NCBI RefSeq assembly: GCF_030654605.1
Contig: NZ_JAURXB010000198.1
Location: forward strand, 1-41,210
Length of the DNA stretch: 41,210 bases
Reading direction: 5' to 3'
Source: Bradyrhizobium sp.
Lineage (GTDB): Bacteria > Pseudomonadota > Alphaproteobacteria > Rhizobiales > Xanthobacteraceae
Both the position numbers and the translations under genes were made by a program. The notes beneath the pieces are model-generated. The model saw only the letters and a program-made list of their open reading frames with translations. It was not told the origin of the DNA and did no database searches. How positions within the stretch are numbered: position 1 is the first letter of the stretch; every line of letters begins with the position of its first letter. This document shows, piece by piece, positions 26,365 through 35,246 of this stretch.

Positions 26365-27933
26365 ATGACGAGTCGCGCGTCGCGCTGGTATGCCCTGTCC
26401 GGATCAGCGATCGCGTTGCTGATTTTTCCGGTGGGCATGCTGGTCACCGGTCTTGTGATGATCGGTTACATGAGTCCCATTTATTCGGGACTGCAGTACC
26501 TGGACTACGACTGCGCCTACCAGTACTTGTTCAACGGTGCCGGCCTGATGAAGGGTTACAATCCTTCTCACACCGACCATCCTGGAACGCCGGTCCATAT
26601 CCTGACAGGACTGATCAGCATCCTTTCATGGTCGATCGCAAGGCTGGCCGGGCTGACCTCGCTGGCATTTCCGGTATCCATTGCAACCAATCCGGAGGAA
26701 TACCTCCGCGTCATCATGACGACGTTTCTGGTCATGAATTGCATGGCGGTCTATTGCCTCGGCGCCGCCATTGCCCGGGCAACGGGCTTCGCGGTGGCCG
26801 GCATTGCCTGCCAAACGGGATATTTTCTTTTCGGAGCGCTTTTTCCCCGGGTCTTCCACGCCGCCCCCGAAGCCATTCTCTGTCTTTCCGCAACCGCCTT
26901 GATGTGTGTCCTGACACCGGTTTTGTTTGCCGACAGAGACTGTTCGGATCGACGGGCCGGGGCGGCAGGCTTTTTCATCGCACTTGGCATCGCCAGCAAA
27001 GTGAACTTCTTTCCCTTGGTGCTGTTGACGCTGCTTCTCAGGCGGCCGCGGGCGATATTCATCGCGATATCGGCAAGCGCTCTGTATGCATTTCTCCTTC
27101 TACTGCCCATCATCAGCCAATTGAAACGCGTATTCGGCTGGCTGTTCGCCATTGCCACGCATGAAGGTCGTCACGGCGACGGCGCGGCGGGGTTCATCGA
27201 CTGGGCCGTGATACCGGAAAGGGCTGGCCTGATCGCGTCCGCCGAACCTTTGCTGGTGGTCGCGGCAGTTGCCGTAACGGCAGTGATGCTGTTGTCGAGG
27301 TCCGGCGAGCGACTCAAGGCGGCCGTCATCGCTGCGACGCTGGGGACGATGATACTTCTCGTCCTGAAACATTACGCGATCCATTACCTGATGCCGGCGG
27401 TGGCGATAGCACCGCCCGTCATCGTTTGGGCAGTCAGCCGTTTTGCCAGGCGGCAATTGCCATACGTGGTTGCAGCAATGGTCGCCTCGATCATCGCTGT
27501 CGTCTCCATCCAGAACATGTCTTCGGCATTTGCAAATGAGCGTGCGCTGCGCCGGGAGAACGAGAAGGCGGTCAATGAGGTCATCGCGCGATATCAAAAT
27601 CCCGTTGTTATCGGCGCCTATCGATCAGGCTACAAACCCTGGGCAGTCCTGTTCGGGTTGGCCTGGTCCGATCTGAAATTTGCTCGGCTGTTTCCCCAGA
27701 CCACTGCGGCGGATAGCCTGACTTACGACGGAGGTCTGAAAAAACTCTGGCGCGCGCATTCCGGCCCGGTGGAGTGGAACTATCTCGATCAGTTTGAAAA
27801 AGCCGGACGCACGGTTCTGATTATCCAGTCGAGGGACAGCAAGATCGAACCGCAGACCGCGCGCACCGAAACCGTGCTGGATCAAGGTTTCGGCGATACC
27901 GTTGAACGGATCGTCGTCACGCCAAGCCGATGA
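26365..27933 (+). CDS. Multi-pass membrane protein, probable GT-C-fold glycosyltransferase
   Basis: This 522-residue inner-membrane protein has roughly ten hydrophobic segments, starting at residues 10-35 (ALLIFPVGMLVTGLVMIGY) and ending near 430. A soluble C-terminal domain of about 110 residues includes VVIGAYRSGYKPWAVLFGL. The first periplasmic loop has LDYDCAYQYLFNGAG and HTDHPGTPVHIL; an acidic pair followed by a DHPxxP turn after the first membrane helix is typical of GT-C enzymes that use polyprenyl-phosphate sugars. The function is inferred from topology and that loop only. No other sugar gene is nearby. I chose ATG 26365 (MTSRASRW); the longer frame to 26275 adds a low-complexity lead. 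Codon choice is less GC-biased than in flanking genes. Confidence 0.7.
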   Translation: MTSRASRWYALSGSAIALLIFPVGMLVTGLVMIGYMSPIYSGLQYLDYDCAYQYLFNGAGLMKGYNPSHTDHPGTPVHILTGLISILSWSIARLAGLTSLAFPVSIATNPEEYLRVIMTTFLVMNCMAVYCLGAAIARATGFAVAGIACQTGYFLFGALFPRVFHAAPEAILCLSATALMCVLTPVLFADRDCSDRRAGAAGFFIALGIASKVNFFPLVLLTLLLRRPRAIFIAISASALYAFLLLLPIISQLKRVFGWLFAIATHEGRHGDGAAGFIDWAVIPERAGLIASAEPLLVVAAVAVTAVMLLSRSGERLKAAVIAATLGTMILLVLKHYAIHYLMPAVAIAPPVIVWAVSRFARRQLPYVVAAMVASIIAVVSIQNMSSAFANERALRRENEKAVNEVIARYQNPVVIGAYRSGYKPWAVLFGLAWSDLKFARLFPQTTAADSLTYDGGLKKLWRAHSGPVEWNYLDQFEKAGRTVLIIQSRDSKIEPQTARTETVLDQGFGDTVERIVVTPSR

Positions 27934-28035
27934 CCATGAATCAGCTTCGGACCGCAAATCAACGGCCGGCTATCGCCGCCGTGGAAAATTCATGAAAAAC
28001 CTGAGTAATAGGTCATAAGTTGTTGATTATATTAA

Positions 28036-28109
28036 TGGAGGCCACGTCGGGAATCGAACCCGAGTGCACGGTTTTGCAGACCGTTGCGTAACCACTCCGC
28101 CACGTGGCC
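28036..28109 (-). tRNA. tRNA-Cys (anticodon GCA)
   Basis: Read on the minus strand, the acceptor stem GGCCACG pairs with CGTGGCC, followed by discriminator T and an encoded CCA. The D arm is visible as GGCGGAGTGGTTACGC, the anticodon stem ACGGT/ACCGT carries GCA, and the T arm has GGGTTCGATTCCC. GCA reads UGC/UGU, so the charge is cysteine. It lies 51 nt from the stop of the DTW gene, on the same strand. Confidence 0.97.
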
Positions 28110-28159
28110 CCTTGGGCGATCTCTTATACGGCCCGCCTGATATAGGCAACCAAGGCTGC

Positions 28160-28891
28160 TCAGGCCCGCTTGCGCCGCCTGTAATCCTTCTTCTTCGGCT
28201 TGGGCGCGATCTCCGGCATCGTGTCCTGCACTTGCCGGTATCGCGCCAGCATCCGCTCGAAACTGGCGTGCAGGGTCTCCGCGATTTCGGGCCGCTTCTC
28301 GAGGCTCGAGAGCAGCATCGCCGCCGCCTCGATGGTGGACAGGCCGTCGCCACGCGGCTCCTTGCGCAGCTTGCCGTAGCGTGACGGCTGCGTGGGCCCA
28401 AGGATGACGCGCTGGCATTTCAGCATCCAGGCGTTGCGCCACCACAGCGCCTTGGCCTGGCTCCAGGTGCCGTCGAGCAGCACGATTCCCTCGATATCCT
28501 TCAGGATGCCGCGCTGGTTTTCCTCGGCCCGGCCCTTGTGGTCGATGGCGACGATATCGCGGTCGGTTTCGATATCGGCGACCTTGGCCGAACCGAGATA
28601 GAGCACCGCCCAGCGCGAAGGATCGAGCACCCGGCGCCCCAGCGCCTTGGACAGGCTCGGCCACGACAGGCCGATCTTGAGCACCGCGTTCGGAAAATGC
28701 AGCGCGGCCAGCCGCGCGGTGCCAAGCAACCTGTCCTGCTCCTGCGGGTGCTGCAGGATCAGCAGCGAGATCTTGCTCTCGATCGGCGTGATGCTGTCGC
28801 AGATGCACAGCGGCATCGGCTTTTTGCAGCGCGGACATTCCGGCACCGCTTCCGCGGCGGCGGCCATTTCAGGCGCGGGGGATTTTGACAT
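28160..28891 (-). CDS. DTW-domain protein, tRNA-uridine aminocarboxypropyltransferase family
   Basis: This 243-residue protein belongs to the DTW/TDD family, which includes E. coli TapT (YfiP) and human DTWD1/2. TapT adds a 3-amino-3-carboxypropyl group from SAM to a tRNA variable-loop uridine. Near the N terminus CPRCKKPMPLCIC is the zinc-binding motif. LLILQHPQEQDR is the conserved HPxE segment, and VLLDGTWSQAKAL carries the DTW-type signature as DGTW. The C-terminal tail is very basic (KPKKKDYRRRKRA), fitting RNA binding. It lies 58 bp downstream of the second RND permease on the same strand, so readthrough from the efflux operon is possible, but the function is unrelated. Confidence 0.9.
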   Translation of the reverse strand: MSKSPAPEMAAAAEAVPECPRCKKPMPLCICDSITPIESKISLLILQHPQEQDRLLGTARLAALHFPNAVLKIGLSWPSLSKALGRRVLDPSRWAVLYLGSAKVADIETDRDIVAIDHKGRAEENQRGILKDIEGIVLLDGTWSQAKALWWRNAWMLKCQRVILGPTQPSRYGKLRKEPRGDGLSTIEAAAMLLSSLEKRPEIAETLHASFERMLARYRQVQDTMPEIAPKPKKKDYRRRKRA

Positions 28892-28949
28892 GGGCCCGCT
28901 ATACGCTTGCCGGGCGCGCGCTTCAACAACGCAAAGGCCGTTTTGGGGG

Positions 28950-31900
28950 CTATTCCGCGGGAGCCGCGACCGCTTTGGGCTCGGATGACCAGCGCCGCCG
29001 CAACCGGTCGATCAGCAGATAGATCACCGGCGTCGTGTAGAGCGTCAGGATCTGCGAGACCAGCAGCCCGCCGATGATGGTGATGCCGAGCGGCCGGCGC
29101 AGTTCGGTGCCGGGTCCGGTGGCGATAACCAGCGGAATCCCGGCGAACAGGGCCGCCAGCGTCGTCATCAAAATGGGGCGGAACCGGGCGCTGCAGGCCT
29201 CGAAAATGGCGTCGGCAGATGACAATCCGCGATTCCGTTCGGCGTCCAGGGCAAAGTCCACCATCATGATGCCGTTCTTCTTGACGATGCCGATCAACAG
29301 GATGATGCCGACGAAGGCGATCACGGTCAGCGGCGTATTGGTCACCTGCAGCGCCAGCAGCGCTCCCAGCCCGGCGGAAGGCAGCGTCGAGATGATGGTC
29401 AGCGGGTGGGCCAGGCTCTCATACAGCACCCCCAGCACGATATACATCGCCGCCAGCGCGCCGAGGATCAGCAGCGGCTGCCGCCCGCTGGTCTTGCTGA
29501 AATCGCCGGCATTGCCATCGAAGCTGCCCCGGATGCCCTCGGGCATGTGCAATTCGTCGACCGCGCGCTGGATGTTGGTGGTGGCGACCTCCAGCGGTAC
29601 TTCGGGCTGCAGGTTGAACGACACCGTGGTCGAGGGAAACGACTGCGAATGATAGACCGCGAGCGGCGACAATCCCCTTGAATAGCGCACTACGGCGGAT
29701 AGCGGCACCTGCGCGCCATTGGCGCCGGCGACGAATATCTGCTCGAGGTTGGATGGATCGGCCTGGAATTTCGGATTGATCTCCAGCACCACCATGTACT
29801 GGTTGCGCTGGGTGTAGATGATCGAGATCTGCCGCTGCGAGAACGCATTGTTGAGCGCGTTTTCGATGTCCTGGACGCGAACGCCGAGGCTGGAGGCGGT
29901 CTTGCGGTCGATCGCCAGCGTCAATTGCAGGCCCCCGGGATCGCGGTCGCTGGAAATGTCGGTGATCCCCTCGACGCTCTCCATCCGCTTGGCCACGATC
30001 GGCGCCCATTTCTGCAAGAGATCGAGATCGGGACTGCTCAGCGTGTACTGGTAATCGGAATCGCTTTGCCGGCCGCCGGCGCGGAGGTCCTGCGCCGCGA
30101 ACATGAACAGCCGGATCCCGGCGACGCGATAGAGATCCTTGCGCAGCCGGTCGATCACCATCTGGGTCGACATTCCCGCGCGCTGCTCCGGCGGCTTCAG
30201 ACTGATGTACATCACCCCGCGATTGGCGCCGCCGCCGCCGGGACCGCCGGGGCCGCCCAGCGTCGAACCGATTCCGGCAACGGCCGGATCGGCCATCACG
30301 ATATCGGCAAGCTGCTGCTGCAGCTTGAGCATGGCCTGGAACGAGGTGTCGGCCGAAGCCCGGGTCGCGCCGATCACGAAGCCGGAATCGTCGACCGGAA
30401 AGTAGCCCTTCGGGGTCTTGATATAGAGCACCACCGTCAGCGCGATAGTGGCGAAAAACACCACCAGGGTCAGGAACGGAAAGCCCAGCACCACCCGCAG
30501 CGTCCGCGTGTAGAAGGCGACGATGCGCGACAGCGTGCCCTCGACGGCGCGGTCGAACCAGGTTGCGTTGGTGGAGGTCGCAGCCTTGATGTAATGCGCG
30601 CAGATCATCGGCGTGATCGTCAGCGACACCAATGTGGAAACCACGATGGCGAAGGTCAGGGTCAGCGAGAACTCCCGCAACAGCCGGCCGACGACGCCGT
30701 CCATGAAGACCAGCGGCGCGAAGGCGGCGATCAGCGACAGGCTGATCGACAGCACCGTGAAGCCGATCTGCCTGGCGCCTTCGAGCGCGGCCTGAAACGG
30801 CTTCATGCCCTGCTCGAGGTTGCGGTACATGTTCTCGATCATGACGATGGCGTCGTCCACCACGAAACCGACCGAAATCGCCAGCGCCATCAAGGTCAGA
30901 TTGTTGATGGAGAAACCGGCGAGCCACATCCCGGCGCAGGTGCCGGCCAGCGCCAGCGGCACCGCGACGCCGGCCGCGACCGTCGGCGTGATCCGGCGCA
31001 AGAAGGCAAACACCACCACCATGACCAGGAAGGCCGTCGCCAGCAGCGTCCACTGCATGTCCGCCACGCTGGCGCGGATGGTTCCGGTACGATCGACCAG
31101 GGTCGAGATCTCCACCCCGGCGGGAATCCACTGCTTCAGTTCCGGGATCAGCGCCTTCACCCGATCGACGGTGTCGATGACGTTGGCGTCGCCCTGTTTT
31201 GTGATTTGAATCAGCACCGCCGGCTGTTTGTTGAACCAGGCGATCGACCGGCTGTTGCGCACGGAGTCCTCGACCTCGGCGACATCGGACAACCGGACGT
31301 AGTTGCCTTTCGAACTCTTGATCAGGATGTCGCGAAATTCGGCCGCGGTCCGCATCTGCGGGTTGGTCGACAGCGTCTCGCTCTGGCGGTCGCCATTGAA
31401 AATTCCGACCGGGCCGAGCGGATTGGCGCCGATGATGGCGAGCCTGACCGCGTCGGTCGAAATTCCCGCATTGGAGAGCGCGACCGGGTTCAGCGCGATG
31501 CGAACGGCGGGCTGGTCGGCGCCGCTCACCGTCACCTCGCCGACCCCGGGCACCTGCGAGATGCGCTGGGCGATCACGGTGTCGGCCACGTCGTACATTG
31601 CGTTCGACGCGATCGTCTTCGAGGTCAGCGCCAGCACGAACACCGGCGCCGCCGCCGGATTGGCCTTGCGGAACCGCGGCAATGAAGGCAGGTCGGTCGG
31701 CAGATCCGCCAGCGAGGCGTTGATGGCGGCCTGCACGTCGCGCGCGGCGCGGTCGATGTCGCGGCCGATGGCGAATTGCAGCTGGATGCTGGCGGTGCCG
31801 AGCGAACTGGTCGAGGTGATCTGGGTGATGCCGGCAATCACGCCGAGCCGGCGCTCCAGCGGGGCCGCCACGGTCGCCGCCATGACCGAGGGATCGGCGC

Positions 31901-32060
31901 CCGGGCGCGACGCAAACACCCGGATCATCGGGAAGTCGACATTGGGAACCGCGGCCACCGGCAGGAACACGTAAGCCACCATGCCGACCAGAAACAGCCC
32001 GATCGCCAGCAAGGTGGTGCCGACCGGCCGGCGAATGAACGGCTCCGAGATCGATGCCAT
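28950..32060 (-). CDS. RND multidrug efflux permease, MdtC-like
   Basis: This is a 1036-residue inner-membrane proton antiporter of the HAE1 branch of RND transporters, with twelve membrane helices and two large periplasmic loops. The start MASISEPFIRRPVGTTLLAIG is the usual first helix. The helix-4 aspartate pair is in SVGFVVDDAIVMIEN and the helix-10 lysine in LIGIVKKNGIMMVDFAL. A glycine-rich patch (GGPGGPGGGGANRG) occurs in the second periplasmic loop, a feature of MdtC-like members. Its ATG overlaps the stop of the upstream permease by one base (TAATG). With the MdtB-like partner it probably forms a heteromeric trimer, as MdtBC does. Substrates cannot be told from sequence. Confidence 0.95.
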   Translation of the reverse strand: MASISEPFIRRPVGTTLLAIGLFLVGMVAYVFLPVAAVPNVDFPMIRVFASRPGADPSVMAATVAAPLERRLGVIAGITQITSTSSLGTASIQLQFAIGRDIDRAARDVQAAINASLADLPTDLPSLPRFRKANPAAAPVFVLALTSKTIASNAMYDVADTVIAQRISQVPGVGEVTVSGADQPAVRIALNPVALSNAGISTDAVRLAIIGANPLGPVGIFNGDRQSETLSTNPQMRTAAEFRDILIKSSKGNYVRLSDVAEVEDSVRNSRSIAWFNKQPAVLIQITKQGDANVIDTVDRVKALIPELKQWIPAGVEISTLVDRTGTIRASVADMQWTLLATAFLVMVVVFAFLRRITPTVAAGVAVPLALAGTCAGMWLAGFSINNLTLMALAISVGFVVDDAIVMIENMYRNLEQGMKPFQAALEGARQIGFTVLSISLSLIAAFAPLVFMDGVVGRLLREFSLTLTFAIVVSTLVSLTITPMICAHYIKAATSTNATWFDRAVEGTLSRIVAFYTRTLRVVLGFPFLTLVVFFATIALTVVLYIKTPKGYFPVDDSGFVIGATRASADTSFQAMLKLQQQLADIVMADPAVAGIGSTLGGPGGPGGGGANRGVMYISLKPPEQRAGMSTQMVIDRLRKDLYRVAGIRLFMFAAQDLRAGGRQSDSDYQYTLSSPDLDLLQKWAPIVAKRMESVEGITDISSDRDPGGLQLTLAIDRKTASSLGVRVQDIENALNNAFSQRQISIIYTQRNQYMVVLEINPKFQADPSNLEQIFVAGANGAQVPLSAVVRYSRGLSPLAVYHSQSFPSTTVSFNLQPEVPLEVATTNIQRAVDELHMPEGIRGSFDGNAGDFSKTSGRQPLLILGALAAMYIVLGVLYESLAHPLTIISTLPSAGLGALLALQVTNTPLTVIAFVGIILLIGIVKKNGIMMVDFALDAERNRGLSSADAIFEACSARFRPILMTTLAALFAGIPLVIATGPGTELRRPLGITIIGGLLVSQILTLYTTPVIYLLIDRLRRRWSSEPKAVAAPAE

Positions 32061-35000
32061 TACTGCATCCCCTCGGTGGCTCCCGCGACCGGCGGTGACG
32101 GCAATTCCGGCGCCGGCGGCGGCACCGCTTTCTCGATCCGGCGATTGAGCCGGTCCAGCGCGAGGTAGATCACCGGCGTCGTGTAGAGCGTCAAGAGCTG
32201 GCTCAGCAGCAGGCCGCCGATGATGGAAATGCCGAGTGGAAAGCGCAGTTCGGCGCCGGTGCCGCTTTCCACTGCCAGCGGCAGCGCGCCGAACAAGGCG
32301 GCCAGCGTCGTCATCATGATCGGCCGAAATCGCAGCAGGCAGGCCTGCACGATCGCATCGTTCGGCGACATGCCTTGGCGCCGCTCCGCCTCCAGCGCGT
32401 AGTCGATCATCATGATGGCGTTCTTCTTGTCGATACCCATCAACAGAATGATGCCGATCAAGCCGATCACCGACAGGTCCTGGCCGAACAACATCAGCGC
32501 GACAATGGCGCCGACGCCCGCCGACGGCAGCGTCGACAGAATGGTGATCGGGTGAATGTAGCTCTCATAGAGCACGCCGAGCACGATGTAGATGGTGACC
32601 AGCGCCGCCAGGATCAGCCAGGGCTGGCCGGCAAGTGACTTGGAAAATTCGGCGGCGTCGCCCGAGTAGACGCCGACGATGCTGCCGGGCATGCCGATGC
32701 GCTGCTCGATCGACTTGACGGCGTTGACGGCATCGCCGAGCGCCTCGCCCGGCGCCAGGTTGAAGCTGAGCGAGACCGCGGGAAACTGCGCATGATGCGA
32801 GATCGCCAGCGGCGCGGTGGTGCGGGTCAGGGTCGCCACCGCCGACAGCGGCACCTGCGCGCCGGCCACCCCCGGCAGATAGAGTTTCGAGAGGATCGAG
32901 GGATCGCGCTGGTACATCGGCATCGCCTCCAGCACCACGCGGTACTGGTTGGCCTGCCCGTAGATGGTGGAAATCTGGCGCTGTGCGAAGGCGTCGTTCA
33001 GGGTGTCGTTGACGGCCTGGATGCTGACGCCGAGCTGGCCGGCGCGCTGCCGGTTGATGTCGAGCGAGGCGCGCAGGCCGCCATCCTGGGCCTCCGACGA
33101 GACATCGCGGAACAGGGGATCCCGGCGCAATTCGGCCACCAGCCTGTTGGCCCACAGGCTCACGAGTGCTGCGTCGGTGCCCGTCAGCGTGTACTGATAT
33201 TGCGAGCGGCTCGCCTGGGTCGAGATCTGTACGTCCTGTACCGGCTGGAAATAGATCGTCATGCCCGGGATCGACGCCGTCCGTTCCTTGAGGCGCAGGA
33301 TCACCGCGGAGACGTCATCCTTTCGCTCGCCGCGCGGCTTCAGCGTCATCACCAGTCGGCCGACATTGGTGGTCGGGTTGACCGAGCCCGCGCCGATCAC
33401 CGAGACGACGCCGGTGACATCGGGGTCGGCCTGGATCGCTGCCGCCGCCCTGCTCTGCCGTGCCTGCATTTCCGCGAACGAAACGTCGGGACCGGCCTGG
33501 GTCACCGCGGTGATCGATGCGGTGTCCTGCAACGGCAGGAATCCCTTGGGCGCGACGACGTAGAGGATCAGGGTCGCGGCGATGGTGACGAAGGTGAGTA
33601 CCAATGTCGCGCGCTGGCGCTGCAGCACCCACAGCAGGGTGCGGTGATAGAACTCGACCATGCGGTCGATGCCGCGGGACACCGCGGCAAGGCCGGGGAC
33701 CGCGAATTCCTCGTGCGCGTGCTTCAACATGCGCGAGCACATCATCGGCGTCAGCGTCAGCGAGACCACCGCCGACGTCACCACCGCGATCGTCAGGGTC
33801 AGCGCGAATTCGCGGAACATGCGCCCGACCAGTCCCGACATGAACAACAACGGGATGAACACGGCGATCAGCGACACCGTCAGCGAAATCACGGTAAAGC
33901 CGATTTCCCTCGCGCCCTTGAGCGACGCCTCCATCGCGGAATCGCCGTTCTCCATGTGCCGGACGATGTTCTCGATCATGACGATGGCGTCGTCGACCAC
34001 GAAGCCGGTGCCGATCGTCAGCGCCATCAGCGACAGATTGTCGAGGCTGAAGCCGGAAAAATACATGATGCCGAACGAGGTGATCAGCGACAGCGGCAGC
34101 GCCACGCCCGCGATCAGGGTGGCGCGCAGCGAGCGCAGGAACAGCAGCACCACCAGCGTCACCAGCACCACGCTCAGGATCAGCGTGAACTGCACGTCGC
34201 GCACCGAGGCGCGGATGGTGACGGTGCGGTCGCTGACCACGGTCAGGGTGACGCCGGCGGGGATGGCGCGCTGCACCTTCGGAATGGCTTCACGGATCTG
34301 GCGCACCACCTCGATCACGTTGGCGCCGGGTTGCCGCTGGATGTCGACGATGACGGCCGGCGTGCCCTGGTACCAGCCGCCGGTGCGGTCGTTCTCCAGC
34401 CCGTCGACGATGATGGCGACGTCGCCGATGGTGACCGGCGCGCCGTTGCGGTAGGCGATGATGATCGGCTTGTAGGCCTCCGCCGCCGCGATCTGGTCGT
34501 TGGCGGCGATGGTGTAGGCCTGCTGCGCGCCGTCGAGCGAGCCCTTCGGCCCGGACACGTTGGCGCCGGCGATCGCGGCGCGCAAATCCTCCATCGAGAT
34601 GCCGTAGGCGGCGAGCCGCGCCAGATCCGCCTGCACCCGCACCGCGGGCTTCAGGCCACCGAGCACCGCAACGCGCCCTACTCCCGAAATCTGGCTCAGG
34701 CGTTGCGCCAAAATGGTGTCGGCGAGATCGCTCATGGCGCGCAGCGAAATCGTCTCCGAGGTCAGCGCCAGCGTCATGACAGGCGCGTCGGCAGGATTCA
34801 CCTTGGCGTAAACAGGCGGATAAGGCAGGTTTTTCGGCAGGATTCCGGCGGCGGCGTTGATCGCCGCCTGCACGTCCTGGGTGGCACCGTCGATGTCGCG
34901 GTTGAGATCGAACTGCAGCGAAATCTGGCTGACGCCGAACGAACTGGTCGACTGCATCGACGACAGCGACGGGATCTGCCCGAGCTGGCGCTCCAGCGGT

Positions 35001-35194
35001 GCGGTTATCAGCGAGGCGATCACGTCGGGGCTGGCGCCCGGCAATTGCGTCGTCACCTGCACCGTCGGGAAATCGACCTGCGGCAGCGCCGACACCGGCA
35101 ATGCCCAGTAGCCGAGCGCGCCGCCAATCAGCAGCGCCACCCCCAACAGCGAGGTCGCGATGGGACGGCGAATGAAGGGTTCCGAGACGCTCAT
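32060..35194 (-). CDS. RND multidrug efflux permease, MdtB-like
   Basis: This 1044-residue RND permease is the partner of the one downstream. It opens with MSVSEPFIRRPIATSLLGVAL and keeps the helix-4 relay pair (TGFVVDDAIVMIEN). In helix 10 the lysine motif reads MGIDKKNAIMMIDYAL, with Asp where the family nearly always has Val (GIVKKN), an extra charge beside the proton-relay lysine. The end is Pro-rich (PPPAPELPSPP). It follows the adaptor gene by 52 bp and overlaps the next permease by one base. By analogy to MdtB and MdtC, one subunit may bind substrate and the other mainly move protons; which does which here is unknown. Confidence 0.95.
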   Translation of the reverse strand: MSVSEPFIRRPIATSLLGVALLIGGALGYWALPVSALPQVDFPTVQVTTQLPGASPDVIASLITAPLERQLGQIPSLSSMQSTSSFGVSQISLQFDLNRDIDGATQDVQAAINAAAGILPKNLPYPPVYAKVNPADAPVMTLALTSETISLRAMSDLADTILAQRLSQISGVGRVAVLGGLKPAVRVQADLARLAAYGISMEDLRAAIAGANVSGPKGSLDGAQQAYTIAANDQIAAAEAYKPIIIAYRNGAPVTIGDVAIIVDGLENDRTGGWYQGTPAVIVDIQRQPGANVIEVVRQIREAIPKVQRAIPAGVTLTVVSDRTVTIRASVRDVQFTLILSVVLVTLVVLLFLRSLRATLIAGVALPLSLITSFGIMYFSGFSLDNLSLMALTIGTGFVVDDAIVMIENIVRHMENGDSAMEASLKGAREIGFTVISLTVSLIAVFIPLLFMSGLVGRMFREFALTLTIAVVTSAVVSLTLTPMMCSRMLKHAHEEFAVPGLAAVSRGIDRMVEFYHRTLLWVLQRQRATLVLTFVTIAATLILYVVAPKGFLPLQDTASITAVTQAGPDVSFAEMQARQSRAAAAIQADPDVTGVVSVIGAGSVNPTTNVGRLVMTLKPRGERKDDVSAVILRLKERTASIPGMTIYFQPVQDVQISTQASRSQYQYTLTGTDAALVSLWANRLVAELRRDPLFRDVSSEAQDGGLRASLDINRQRAGQLGVSIQAVNDTLNDAFAQRQISTIYGQANQYRVVLEAMPMYQRDPSILSKLYLPGVAGAQVPLSAVATLTRTTAPLAISHHAQFPAVSLSFNLAPGEALGDAVNAVKSIEQRIGMPGSIVGVYSGDAAEFSKSLAGQPWLILAALVTIYIVLGVLYESYIHPITILSTLPSAGVGAIVALMLFGQDLSVIGLIGIILLMGIDKKNAIMMIDYALEAERRQGMSPNDAIVQACLLRFRPIMMTTLAALFGALPLAVESGTGAELRFPLGISIIGGLLLSQLLTLYTTPVIYLALDRLNRRIEKAVPPPAPELPSPPVAGATEGMQ

Positions 35195-35246
35195 GGCTGC
35201 GCGCTCACGCTGGCGAAGTCACACATTCAGGCGACGAATGGCTTTG

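Noticed and set aside
25491..26447. 318-codon minus-strand frame in the gene-poor region
   Set aside because: It overlaps the well-supported small gene at 25609 and the start of the membrane protein. The composition is mixed and no motif is seen.
25013..28109. tRNA-borne attachment sites flanking an integrated element
   Set aside because: No second copy of either tRNA 3' end was found in the interval and there is no integrase gene.
29925..31685. 586-codon open frame antisense to the MdtC-like permease
   Set aside because: It has the same low-complexity R/H/G-rich shadow composition, and the sense strand encodes a full RND permease.
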